DNA of 50,927 bases from Holophagaceae bacterium (GTDB lineage Bacteria; Acidobacteriota; Holophagae; Holophagales; Holophagaceae): the NCBI GenBank assembly GCA_025353305.1, contig JANXQX010000174.1:1-50927 (forward strand), written 5' to 3'. Of this stretch, positions 24,736-31,455 are shown one piece after another. The position numbers and the translations under genes were made by a program. Within the stretch, counting starts at the first letter, position 1. Every line of letters starts with the position of its first letter. The notes under the pieces were generated by a model. That model was not told the DNA's origin. It saw only the letters and a program-made list of their open reading frames with translations, and did not search any database.

Positions 24736-25646
24736 CAGACGCCCTTGACTCCCAATCTCCATGCGGCCAGCTCGCGCTCCCGGTCGGCGAACCACTCCTT
24801 GGGCGGTTGTTTGTCGGCGGGAAGGCCACGGGCGGTCAGGATGGCCTTCTGCATCCACACAACCGCCTCAGGAATGTTGCCTTGCCATCGGAGGATGCGA
24901 GCCTTGGTCTCCTGGTTATAGAAGTTCGTGGCGGCCTTCAGGCTCTTGTCGATCCACGCGCTGGCGAGGTCGACGTGGATCTCGTTTTTCTGGCAATAAT
25001 CCGCGGCCTGGTACCAGGGCACCCAGTCTGTGATCGACGTGGCCGCCAGTTTGGACTCCAGGTGCTTCCAGTAAATGGCCTTGGTGTCGAAGATCACAGG
25101 GAAGCCCACTTGCAGCGTTTCCCAGGACAGCTCAATGCGGGCGCTGTCTTCTCCGGTCAGGCGCATACGGATATTCATCCATTCTTCATAGGGCACGCTC
25201 TCCGGGCTCACCTCGAAGCGCAGCTGATCGTCTTTTGCTTCGTATGAGAAGGCTCCCCATTGCTGGGCTTTCCGGCTCAGGATCAGGGTCCAGCGGCCAG
25301 GCCCCGGGATGGCGAACAGGGCGTAGATTCCTGCCGGGACATCCTTGCCGGCCACCTTGCAAGGATCGCTGAAGGCGATGGTGGTGGCTGCATTGGCCCC
25401 AGTGCGCCAAACCTGGCCGAAGGGGACCAGATCACCCCATACGACGCGGCCCTTTACCGCGGGCCGGTTGAAGGTCAGCTTTATGGAACTGATGCCGACA
25501 TCCTGGGTCAGGGTTGCCGCCGGGCTGACGCGCAGGGGTGTGAGGCGAACCGGCTCGGCGGGCTTAAGGGGGGCCTTGGCGACCGGAGCCTGGCCTTGGG
25601 CCGTAAGCAGGGCCGAGGCAAAGAGGATGGAGATGGGGAGGCGCAT
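24735..25646 (-). CDS. DUF2911 domain secreted protein (paralogue 1)
   Basis: This 303-residue exported protein has a short signal peptide (about 1-18), a DUF2911 domain (about 38-190) with the signature FGQVWRTGANAATTI, and a C-terminal helical/TPR-like region ending in RLGVKGV. It is a clear paralogue of the next gene in the operon, sharing the GQVWRTGAN core and overall layout, though the two have diverged along most of their length. The pair suggests an ancient tandem duplication. Function is unknown. Confidence 0.85.
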   Translation of the reverse strand: MRLPISILFASALLTAQGQAPVAKAPLKPAEPVRLTPLRVSPAATLTQDVGISSIKLTFNRPAVKGRVVWGDLVPFGQVWRTGANAATTIAFSDPCKVAGKDVPAGIYALFAIPGPGRWTLILSRKAQQWGAFSYEAKDDQLRFEVSPESVPYEEWMNIRMRLTGEDSARIELSWETLQVGFPVIFDTKAIYWKHLESKLAATSITDWVPWYQAADYCQKNEIHVDLASAWIDKSLKAATNFYNQETKARILRWQGNIPEAVVWMQKAILTARGLPADKQPPKEWFADRERELAAWRLGVKGV

Positions 25647-25737
25647 GTGGGCTCCGGGGATAGTCTGGAGTTTAGTCCTTCATCAGGAAAATGAAACGCA
25701 CGGACTGCTCCATCATGGCTGCCGGATCCTGCCTGCG

Positions 25738-26694
25738 TTAATAGCCACGCCGTCGGTCGACGGCATCGTTGATGGGTCGGCCCTCAGCGAAGCGGTGAAG
25801 ATTGTCGAGAATGTCAGGGATCAGATCCTTGGGTGTGGAGGGTCCGCTGTGATGGGGGGTGATGGTTATTTTGGGCTGGTGCCAGAGCGGGGAATCAGGT
25901 GGCAGTGGCTCCTCAGGAAAAACATCCAACACCGCGTGGCCCAAATTCCCCTCTTCCAAAGCTCCTTGAAGATCATCCAGGGACACCAAACTTCCGCGGC
26001 CCACATTGATGAGTGTCAGATCGGAATTTCCATGACACAGCAGGGCCGCATTCACCATTCCGCGAGTCTCATCCGTGGAGGGCACTGCGAGCACGAGGCA
26101 GCGGGCTGTGGGCAGTAGTTGAGGGAGTTCCCCTGAGGTCCGCAGTGGAAACTCCGTTTCTTTTCTGCCTTCACGGACCAGGCCCGTCACCTCCATTCCC
26201 AGCTCCCGAAGGGCTCTCCCGATCTGCCTGCCTATGCGACCGAAACCCAGCACCAGAGCTTTTTTTCCACCGAGATCCTCGGGGATGAGCTTGGGATTCC
26301 AGTAGGCCTGGGATTGCGCTTTGGCACATTCAGCAAGACGCTGGGCCTCGCCAAGCAGGTGCCCGCATACGTAACGCGCCATCCAGAATCCAAAGTGGCC
26401 GTCGGCCCGCGAGATGGGGATATGACCAGATAGCTCCGGGTGGGCCACCAGATGGTCCACCCCAGCACCGCTGTTTTGCACCCAAGCTAGTTTGGGCATC
26501 AAAGAGACGAGACCCTCAGGCAGCACCCAGCAAAAAAGCCCTTCGGTTTCAGCGAGCCAGGCTGGGTCCAGAATCCCCCAATCGCGGGGGTGGGCTCCCC
26601 GGATATCGAGGCGAGGCTCAGCCGCTTGGAGGGCCGGAACCCAGTCGGCAAAGCGGTGATGAATGACTGCGAGTTTGCGCCCGGTATGACTCAT
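25738..26694 (-). CDS. D-2-hydroxyacid dehydrogenase (NAD-dependent)
   Basis: This 318-residue dehydrogenase is of the glycerate/phosphoglycerate type and reduces 2-keto acids with NAD(P)H. It has the dinucleotide loop GFGRIGRQIG, the catalytic Arg in LINVGRGSLV, Glu in the PEEPLP block, and His in TPHHSG. I chose ATG 26694 (MSHTGRKLAVIHH); an in-frame ATG 24 codons earlier gives an unlikely Asn/Phe-rich start. The N-terminal substrate domain resembles GhrA-like enzymes (glyoxylate/hydroxypyruvate reductase), but the substrate is not certain. It is divergent from the Cys-rich peptide gene. Confidence 0.85.
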   Translation of the reverse strand: MSHTGRKLAVIHHRFADWVPALQAAEPRLDIRGAHPRDWGILDPAWLAETEGLFCWVLPEGLVSLMPKLAWVQNSGAGVDHLVAHPELSGHIPISRADGHFGFWMARYVCGHLLGEAQRLAECAKAQSQAYWNPKLIPEDLGGKKALVLGFGRIGRQIGRALRELGMEVTGLVREGRKETEFPLRTSGELPQLLPTARCLVLAVPSTDETRGMVNAALLCHGNSDLTLINVGRGSLVSLDDLQGALEEGNLGHAVLDVFPEEPLPPDSPLWHQPKITITPHHSGPSTPKDLIPDILDNLHRFAEGRPINDAVDRRRGY

Positions 26695-26812
26695 GACATC
26701 CAGTTTCCAGAATTGGGTACTGAAAGGGGGGAAGTTTCTATTTTTATTTGAGCCAGACCTCATCAATTCCTGGAATGCTAGGGGGTGATGGGCCTATGCC
26801 CAAGGAGGATTC

Positions 26813-27037
26813 ATGAAGAAACTTGTACTCACCGCCCTGGTCGCCGCCTTTGCCATCTCCGGTTTCGCCGGCGATACCAAGAAGTGCGATCCAGCGAACT
26901 GCAAAGGTAAAGCTTGTGCTGAGAAAGCCGACAAGAAGGCCTGTAAAGAGGCCTGCAAGGAAGGCAAAGCCTGCAAGGACAAAAAGCATTGTGAAGAGAC
27001 GAAAACATCCGAGACCGCCACAGCTCCGAAGGCCTGA
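26813..27037 (+). CDS. Small exported Cys/Lys-rich peptide, unknown function
   Basis: This 74-residue protein starts after a perfect AAGGAGG. A signal peptide (about 1-19, ending GFAG) leads to a mature chain of about 54 residues with seven cysteines (positions 25, 30, 35, 44, 48, 54, 60). Charged Lys/Glu repeats such as CKEACKEGKACKDKK separate them. There are only one His and no aromatic residues. The cysteine spacing suggests metal binding or several disulfides. It is not a c-type cytochrome, since no CxxCH is present. I do not know the family. It lies between the 2-hydroxyacid dehydrogenase and convergent lipA and is probably transcribed alone. Confidence 0.75.
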   Translation: MKKLVLTALVAAFAISGFAGDTKKCDPANCKGKACAEKADKKACKEACKEGKACKDKKHCEETKTSETATAPKA

Positions 27038-27076
27038 ACCGCCTGACTTATGAAAAGCCCCGAATCGGTTGATCCT

Positions 27077-28006
27077 TCAACCGCTCAGGGATTTTTTCCA
27101 TGGGAGTGTCCCCCAGCGCGATGCTGACTTCAACGTCTCCCCGGCGTGATAACTGCTTCGCACCAGCGGTCCGCTTGCCACGCGCTGGAAGCCCATTTCC
27201 AGGCCCTTTCGGTGGTACATGTCGAATTCCGCCGGCTCCACGTACCGTTGGAGCGGCAGGTGTGAACTCGTCGGTGGCAAGTATTGGCCCAGAGTGGCAA
27301 TGTCCACGCTCACGGCGCGCCAATCCTTCATCAACTCCAGCACCTGTTCCGGTGTTTCACCCAGGCCGACCATGATGCCGCTCTTCGTGCGGAGATCAGG
27401 TTGCGAGGAGTCGCGGCTTATTGCCGCCCGGCGCAGAACCGTCATGGATTGCTGGTAATCCGCATCCGGACGCACACGCTTGTAAAGATGGGGGACGGTT
27501 TCCACATTGTGATTGAGAACCTGGGGGCGGGCTTCTAGTACTGCGTCCAGGGCCTCCTTGCTGCCGCGGAAGTCCGGAATCAGTACCTCCACGCCACAGC
27601 TTTCATTCAGCGAACGGATCCAGCGGATGGTTTGCGCAAAGTGCGCCGCGCCGCCATCAGGCAAATCATCACGGTTCACGGATGTCACCACCGCGAACTT
27701 CAATTTCAGCGCGGCCACGGCTTCGGCGACCCGCTGCGGTTCTTCGGAATCCAATTCACCCGGCTTCCCCTTGCCAACGCTGCAAAATCCGCAATGCCGC
27801 GTACAGATGTCGCCCATCAGCATGAATGTAGCCGTGCGATGCACCCCCCAGCATTCGTTCAGATTGGGGCAACGAGCCTCCTCGCACACGGTGACGAGAT
27901 TCTTCCCACGCATAAGGGCTGAGACCTCTGCCACGACTTCAGGAGCCGGAATACGGACCTTCAGCCAATCGGGGCGTTTGCCGGGGAGTAGGGGGGGGCG
28001 TGCCAC
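27077..28006 (-). CDS. lipA: Lipoyl synthase
   Basis: This 309-residue radical SAM enzyme inserts two sulfurs into protein-bound octanoyl groups to make lipoate for pyruvate and 2-oxoglutarate dehydrogenases and the glycine cleavage system. It shows the auxiliary-cluster motif CEEARCPNLNEC, the radical SAM motif CTRHCGFC, SVNRDDLPDGG, and the C-terminal RSSYHA whose Ser ligates the auxiliary cluster. I chose GTG 28006 because GGAG lies 9 bases upstream; the frame stays open further, but that extension is not family-like. No lipB is adjacent. Confidence 0.93.
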   Translation of the reverse strand: MARPPLLPGKRPDWLKVRIPAPEVVAEVSALMRGKNLVTVCEEARCPNLNECWGVHRTATFMLMGDICTRHCGFCSVGKGKPGELDSEEPQRVAEAVAALKLKFAVVTSVNRDDLPDGGAAHFAQTIRWIRSLNESCGVEVLIPDFRGSKEALDAVLEARPQVLNHNVETVPHLYKRVRPDADYQQSMTVLRRAAISRDSSQPDLRTKSGIMVGLGETPEQVLELMKDWRAVSVDIATLGQYLPPTSSHLPLQRYVEPAEFDMYHRKGLEMGFQRVASGPLVRSSYHAGETLKSASRWGTLPWKKSLSG

Positions 28007-28275
28007 CTGATGATTCTCCTGGGAGGCGTTGCACTGCGCAACGAGTTGAAGTTGATGGGTGCAAAAGACCAAGGCTTACATGAATAGCGACTGCTGAGGC
28101 ACCACTTCTTCCCTGCAACCAGATATTGAAAACGGGCGCATTGAAGAAATGTGACCAATTCCCGGCGGTTTGGCCCTTCTCTTGCTCTTCGTTAGGGTGT
28201 AGAAATTGAGAAGGCCCTAGCACTAATGGCAACCAACCCCCTTGCCTTTTCAGGCAGGCTTATTCAGAGGCACTT

Positions 28276-28548
28276 ATGCGTCGTACTCAACTCGCTCTTC
28301 TCGCCGCTGCTGCGATTCTCGCTGTGGGCAGCCCCGCCAATGCCAAGATGCCTTTCGTGAAAAAGGCCAAGGATCTTGGTTTCACTTACATCGAAAACTG
28401 CGCCTCCTGCCACGTTGACAAGATGCCCAAAGCTGCGGCCAAGGGCGAGCCCTACAACGAAGTCGGCAAGTTCCTACTGGCGCAGAAAGCTAAGAACAAG
28501 GCAACGGAAGTGGACATTGCCTGGCTCAAGGATTACAAAGCCAAGTGA
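28276..28548 (+). CDS. Small monohaem c-type cytochrome (copy 1)
   Basis: This 90-residue exported protein has a signal peptide (1-23, ending ANA) and one haem-binding CASCH motif (Cys42, Cys45, His46). The mature protein is about 67 residues and strongly basic at both ends. It lacks a methionine in the usual place 40 or more residues after the haem; the only mature Met residues are 25 and 50, so the sixth ligand is unclear. It probably shuttles electrons in the periplasm. Copy 2 follows 106 bases later. No SD-like purine run of note is seen apart from AGAGG 7 bases before the ATG. Confidence 0.85.
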   Translation: MRRTQLALLAAAAILAVGSPANAKMPFVKKAKDLGFTYIENCASCHVDKMPKAAAKGEPYNEVGKFLLAQKAKNKATEVDIAWLKDYKAK

Positions 28549-28584
28549 TTAAATAGGTTGTGTCAGAACGTTCTACGGTCAAAT

Positions 28585-28612
28585 TTGCCAAGTAATTTTT
28601 CTTTACTAATCT
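28585..28612 (+). promoter_or_regulatory. Candidate promoter of cytochrome copy 2
   Basis: TTGCCA (28585-28590) and TAATCT (28607-28612) are 16 bases apart, in an AT-rich gap that is not shared with copy 1. If real, the two cytochrome copies have different promoters and could be controlled independently. Confidence 0.4.
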
Positions 28613-28654
28613 CCATCCCCTTGCCTTTTCAGGCAGGCTAATTCAGAGGTACTG

Positions 28655-28927
28655 ATGCGTCGCATTCAACTCGCTCTTCTCGCCGCCGCTGCGATTCTCG
28701 CCGTGGGCAGCCCCGCCAATGCCAAGCTGCCTTTCGTGAAGAAGGCCAAGGATGCTGGTTTCACTTTCATCCAGAACTGCGCGTCTTGCCACGTGGACAA
28801 GATGCCCAAGAAAGAAGCCAAGGGCGAGCCCTTCGGCGAAATCGGCAAGTGGCTGTTGGCCCAGAAGGCCAAGAACAAGGCAACGGAAGTGGACGTGGCC
28901 TGGCTGAAGGATTACAAAGCCAAGTGA
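28655..28927 (+). CDS. Small monohaem c-type cytochrome (copy 2)
   Basis: This is a 90-residue paralogue of the preceding gene with the same signal peptide and CASCH haem site (Cys42, Cys45, His46). The 12 substitutions are mostly conservative, but include Ala-Ala to Lys-Glu after the haem and Phe to Trp near residue 66. In the mature part the only Met is Met50 and the only His is the haem ligand itself, so a standard Met or bis-His axial pair is not evident. The haem may be high-spin, or ligated by Lys or by a partner. A hairpin terminator follows 53 bases after the stop. Confidence 0.85.
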   Translation: MRRIQLALLAAAAILAVGSPANAKLPFVKKAKDAGFTFIQNCASCHVDKMPKKEAKGEPFGEIGKWLLAQKAKNKATEVDVAWLKDYKAK

Positions 28928-28979
28928 TCTGAGTGATCAATAGCTGTCTGATAAAAGCTCCAGATTTAAACCACCAAAG

Positions 28980-29028
28980 GCTGAACCCGGTTGCAGGACC
29001 CCGATATAGGGACCCGCCCGGGTTCAGC
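28980..29028 (+). terminator. Terminator of the cytochrome unit
   Basis: GCTGAACCCGG pairs with CCGGGTTCAGC around a 27-base loop, followed by TTTAT. It lies just after the second cytochrome gene. Confidence 0.65.
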
Positions 29029-29095
29029 TTTATATTCGCCAAACCGTTTCAGTAAACCAAAAATATCGTTGCGATCACGGCCCCGAAGGGATGGT

Positions 29096-29833
29096 CTAAT
29101 TTGTGATCTTGGCGTCCTCGACGATGACTGCGTAGGTGTATCCCGATCCGAAATCCTTGTTGACGCGCACGATGCCCTTCACCAGCACCACATCGCCGAT
29201 TTTGGCTGTGCCCTGGGTCGTGACGGTGATGTCGTTGTCTTCTTTGCCGGAATTGCCGCTTCCATCACGAAGATGGATCCAGTTCTTTTTCATGACCTCG
29301 GCAGTAAACTTGACGACCTTGCCATGAACGGTGACTGATTTTTCCTTGAGTTCCATTTTCTGGGCATGGATCTCGGCAACAGTTCGGGCATCCGGGCCCG
29401 TGGCCTTGTCCACCTTCACATCCGGCGCGTCATCTGGTCCTTTGGCTGCCGTGGCGTGTTGTACAGCCGGGCTGGGCGCAGCAGCGGGGGCATCCAGGGT
29501 GCCGAAGAAAACCACTTCGAACTTTCGTTTTAAGGTCTTCGACTCGAAGTTATTCATCTGCATGGGGTTGAAAACGGTGACATCGGACCCCTTCACGATC
29601 TTTGTCTCGGGAACTGCGGCCCAAACTTCACCCTTCGCACTTTGAATTTTGAGGTAGCTGTATGGTGAAGCATCAATCCGCTCAAGGAGCTTGCCTGATA
29701 GGTTGTCGGCCGGTGCTGCAACCGGGGCCTGAGTAGCTTTGGATGCGGCAGCCTGGGCTGCGGTCGGTGGATTATTCCTTTGGCATCCCACAAGCGCCGC
29801 AGTAAGAAGGAGGAGGGTCTGAATTTGGCGCAT
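29096..29833 (-). CDS. Lipoprotein with OB-fold-like C-terminal domain (NrfJ-like), unknown function
   Basis: From ATG 29833 this is a 245-residue protein. GGAG lies 10 bases upstream, and a lipoprotein signal ends at LVGC (Cys17), so it is membrane-anchored outside the cytoplasm. A first small beta domain (about 45-110) contains VWAAVPETKIVKGSDVTVFNP. An Ala/Pro-rich linker leads to a second domain (about 165-245) with VTVHGKVVKFTAEVMKKNWIHLRDG and GDVVLVKGIVR, the pattern of an OB fold. Similar proteins occur beside nitrite-reductase or cytochrome genes as NrfJ-related proteins; that likeness is from memory. Here it is convergent with the cytochrome pair, so a redox role is possible but unproven. 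Confidence 0.72.
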   Translation of the reverse strand: MRQIQTLLLLTAALVGCQRNNPPTAAQAAASKATQAPVAAPADNLSGKLLERIDASPYSYLKIQSAKGEVWAAVPETKIVKGSDVTVFNPMQMNNFESKTLKRKFEVVFFGTLDAPAAAPSPAVQHATAAKGPDDAPDVKVDKATGPDARTVAEIHAQKMELKEKSVTVHGKVVKFTAEVMKKNWIHLRDGSGNSGKEDNDITVTTQGTAKIGDVVLVKGIVRVNKDFGSGYTYAVIVEDAKITN

Positions 29834-30030
29834 GGGAGAAACTCCAAGGTGAATGGACGGTTGCGGGGCCATACGCCGCGCTCCCGAACAGATTAAACCA
29901 TTCCAACCCCAGATCTCTGAGATGGGCATCACAATGGCTCGAGTCCAACCTTGCCGTTGTGATGAAAAGGTTTATTAACAAAATGACGGCTCACCTGTTT
30001 CCCGGAGCTGGGGCAAGAACCTTGCTGCGC

Positions 30031-30036
30031 TATAAT
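30031..30036 (+). promoter_or_regulatory. Candidate -10 element of scpA
   Basis: A perfect TATAAT ends 6 bases before the preferred scpA ATG, so a transcript started here would be leaderless. No good -35 sequence is seen 16-18 bases upstream, so support is partial. Confidence 0.4.
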
Positions 30037-30042
30037 TTCAAC

Positions 30043-30846
30043 ATGCCTGAACTGCCGATCCAAGAACCCGCGCTTGAGTCCCAGCAAGCCTCTGCGGCCG
30101 CGTTGAGGGTCTTTGAACCCCCCAAGGGTTTCGAGACCAAATTCAGGGATCTGCCCTTGCATTTGTCTGCCTTCGAAGGGCCCTTGGATCTGCTGCTGCA
30201 CCTTATCCAGGAGCAAAAGCTAGACATCGTCAATCTGCCCATGGCCGATGTCACCCGGCAGTACATGGATTACCTCCTGCTGATGGAGGAGCTGAACATC
30301 GAGATCGCCTCGGAATTTGTGGCCATGGCAGCCCATTTGTTGCAGATCAAATCGCGGCTCATGTTGCCCCGCACCCCCAAGGAATCGGGGGAGACAGATC
30401 CCCGCGAAGATCTCATTCAGAAATTGCTGGATTATCAGCAGGTAAAAGAAGCCGCCAGGGAACTCTCAACCCGTGAATCGGCATGGCAATCCGTGGTGTA
30501 CACCAAAGGCCTGGATATCCAGGAGCATGTCCGCACCGAGGAAGAGCCGATCCGCGCCACGCTCTTCGACTTATTGTCGGCTTACCGGGATGCATTGAAG
30601 CGCCTCTTGCCGCCGCCGCCAGTGGAAGTGCGCACCGCACCCAAGAGCATTGAACAGCGCATCAGGGAAGTTCTCGCGCAGCTTGCGGATCACCATTGGA
30701 AGCCCTTTGGCGGACTGCTGGCAGATGCCCTTACGCGTGAAGAACTGGTGCTGACCTTCCTGGCCTTGCTGGAATTGGTGCGCACCGGCCGCATCAACCT
30801 TGTGCAAGTTGAAGCCTTTGGCGAGATACGCGTCCAGGCCGCTTGA
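30043..30846 (+). CDS. scpA: Segregation and condensation protein A
   Basis: This 267-residue kleisin bridges SMC heads in the chromosome condensation complex, together with ScpB. It shows the family N-terminal helix block FEGPLDLLLHLIQEQKLDIVNLPMADVTRQY, the follow-on EFVAMAAHLLQIKSRLMLPR, and a C-terminal winged-helix (about 195-265) ending VQVEAFGEI. I chose ATG 30043. Upstream in-frame ATG codons at 29959-29983 would add a peptide without family likeness, and none has a good ribosome-binding site. scpB usually follows scpA, but here a small membrane protein gene does, overlapping the stop codon. Confidence 0.9.
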   Translation: MPELPIQEPALESQQASAAALRVFEPPKGFETKFRDLPLHLSAFEGPLDLLLHLIQEQKLDIVNLPMADVTRQYMDYLLLMEELNIEIASEFVAMAAHLLQIKSRLMLPRTPKESGETDPREDLIQKLLDYQQVKEAARELSTRESAWQSVVYTKGLDIQEHVRTEEEPIRATLFDLLSAYRDALKRLLPPPPVEVRTAPKSIEQRIREVLAQLADHHWKPFGGLLADALTREELVLTFLALLELVRTGRINLVQVEAFGEIRVQAA

Positions 30847-31358
30847 TTTCAAACGGGATCCGTTCCACAGCCCCCAAGGTGAAGACATTGCCCCTCCTTG
30901 AAGATGCAGAATTGAAGGCCATGCACCGGTCGTATCGTTGGGCCTACCTGGCGGGTCTGGCGCTTTGTGTGTTTTGGCCATTGATGCTTCAGTTGCTGTT
31001 CACCAGCTTCATCGCCCCAGGGCAGAATGCGCCTGATGGCGTGGTCAAACAACTGGGCTATACCTTCACGGGACTTGTGCTGCTGTGCACAGCCTTCGTC
31101 ACCTGGCGATGGGGAAAAGTCCGAACCGGATTTCGAGGCCTTGGTCCGGCGGAAAGGCCCAAGGTGATGGCTCGCGAAATCCTACTGTACTCGGCGCTTT
31201 TCGAGGTGAGCTGCTTTTTCGGTTTGGCCTACTGGGCCCTCGCAGGGTATGAAGGCGTGCGCTTCGCCCGCAGCTTCATCGTTCTCACCAGCATCATGTT
31301 CTTCTGCTTCGTGCCTCGGTTTGATGCGTGGCGTCGGGCAGCAGAAGGCGGGGCGTGA
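30843..31358 (+). CDS. Four-helix membrane protein of unknown function
   Basis: This 171-residue protein has four predicted membrane helices (roughly 33-55, 70-90, 112-132 and 138-158) with short loops and a basic C-terminus. If it starts at TTG 30843 it overlaps the scpA stop codon (TTGA) and is translationally coupled; a GTG 12 codons later is an alternative. I do not recognise a family. The cotranscription with scpA may be accidental. Confidence 0.65.
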   Translation: MISNGIRSTAPKVKTLPLLEDAELKAMHRSYRWAYLAGLALCVFWPLMLQLLFTSFIAPGQNAPDGVVKQLGYTFTGLVLLCTAFVTWRWGKVRTGFRGLGPAERPKVMAREILLYSALFEVSCFFGLAYWALAGYEGVRFARSFIVLTSIMFFCFVPRFDAWRRAAEGGA

Positions 31359-31402
31359 CATCTTGATTTATTCTGAAACACGCTCGTAATGCCCAAGTTG
31401 TT

Positions 31403-31432
31403 TTGTCGCACCGGCCTACTCAAGGTTATGCT
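31403..31432 (+). promoter_or_regulatory. Candidate promoter of the Thr-motif membrane protein
   Basis: TTGTCG (31403-31408) and TATGCT (31427-31432) are 18 bases apart and predict a start near 31439, about 17 bases before ATG 31456. The -10 is the same hexamer as in the ompA promoter. Confidence 0.45.
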
Positions 31433-31455
31433 TGGCCCTGAACCTCATTGTTCCC

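Larger units (their letters stand above)
28238..28927 (+). repeat. Tandem duplication of a cytochrome gene with its leader
   Basis: Two copies of about 311 bases (28238-28548 and 28617-28927) lie 379 bases apart. Similarity begins in the leader at CCCCTTGCCTTTTCAGGCAGG, 38 bases before each ATG, and runs to the stop codon. The shared leader holds a short GCCT/AGGC hairpin. The proteins are identical at 78 of 90 positions. Confidence 0.95.

Noticed and set aside
27065..27082. Hairpin CGGTTGA/TCAACCG as terminator of lipA
   Set aside because: It overlaps the last codons of lipA, and no clear T run follows on the minus strand.
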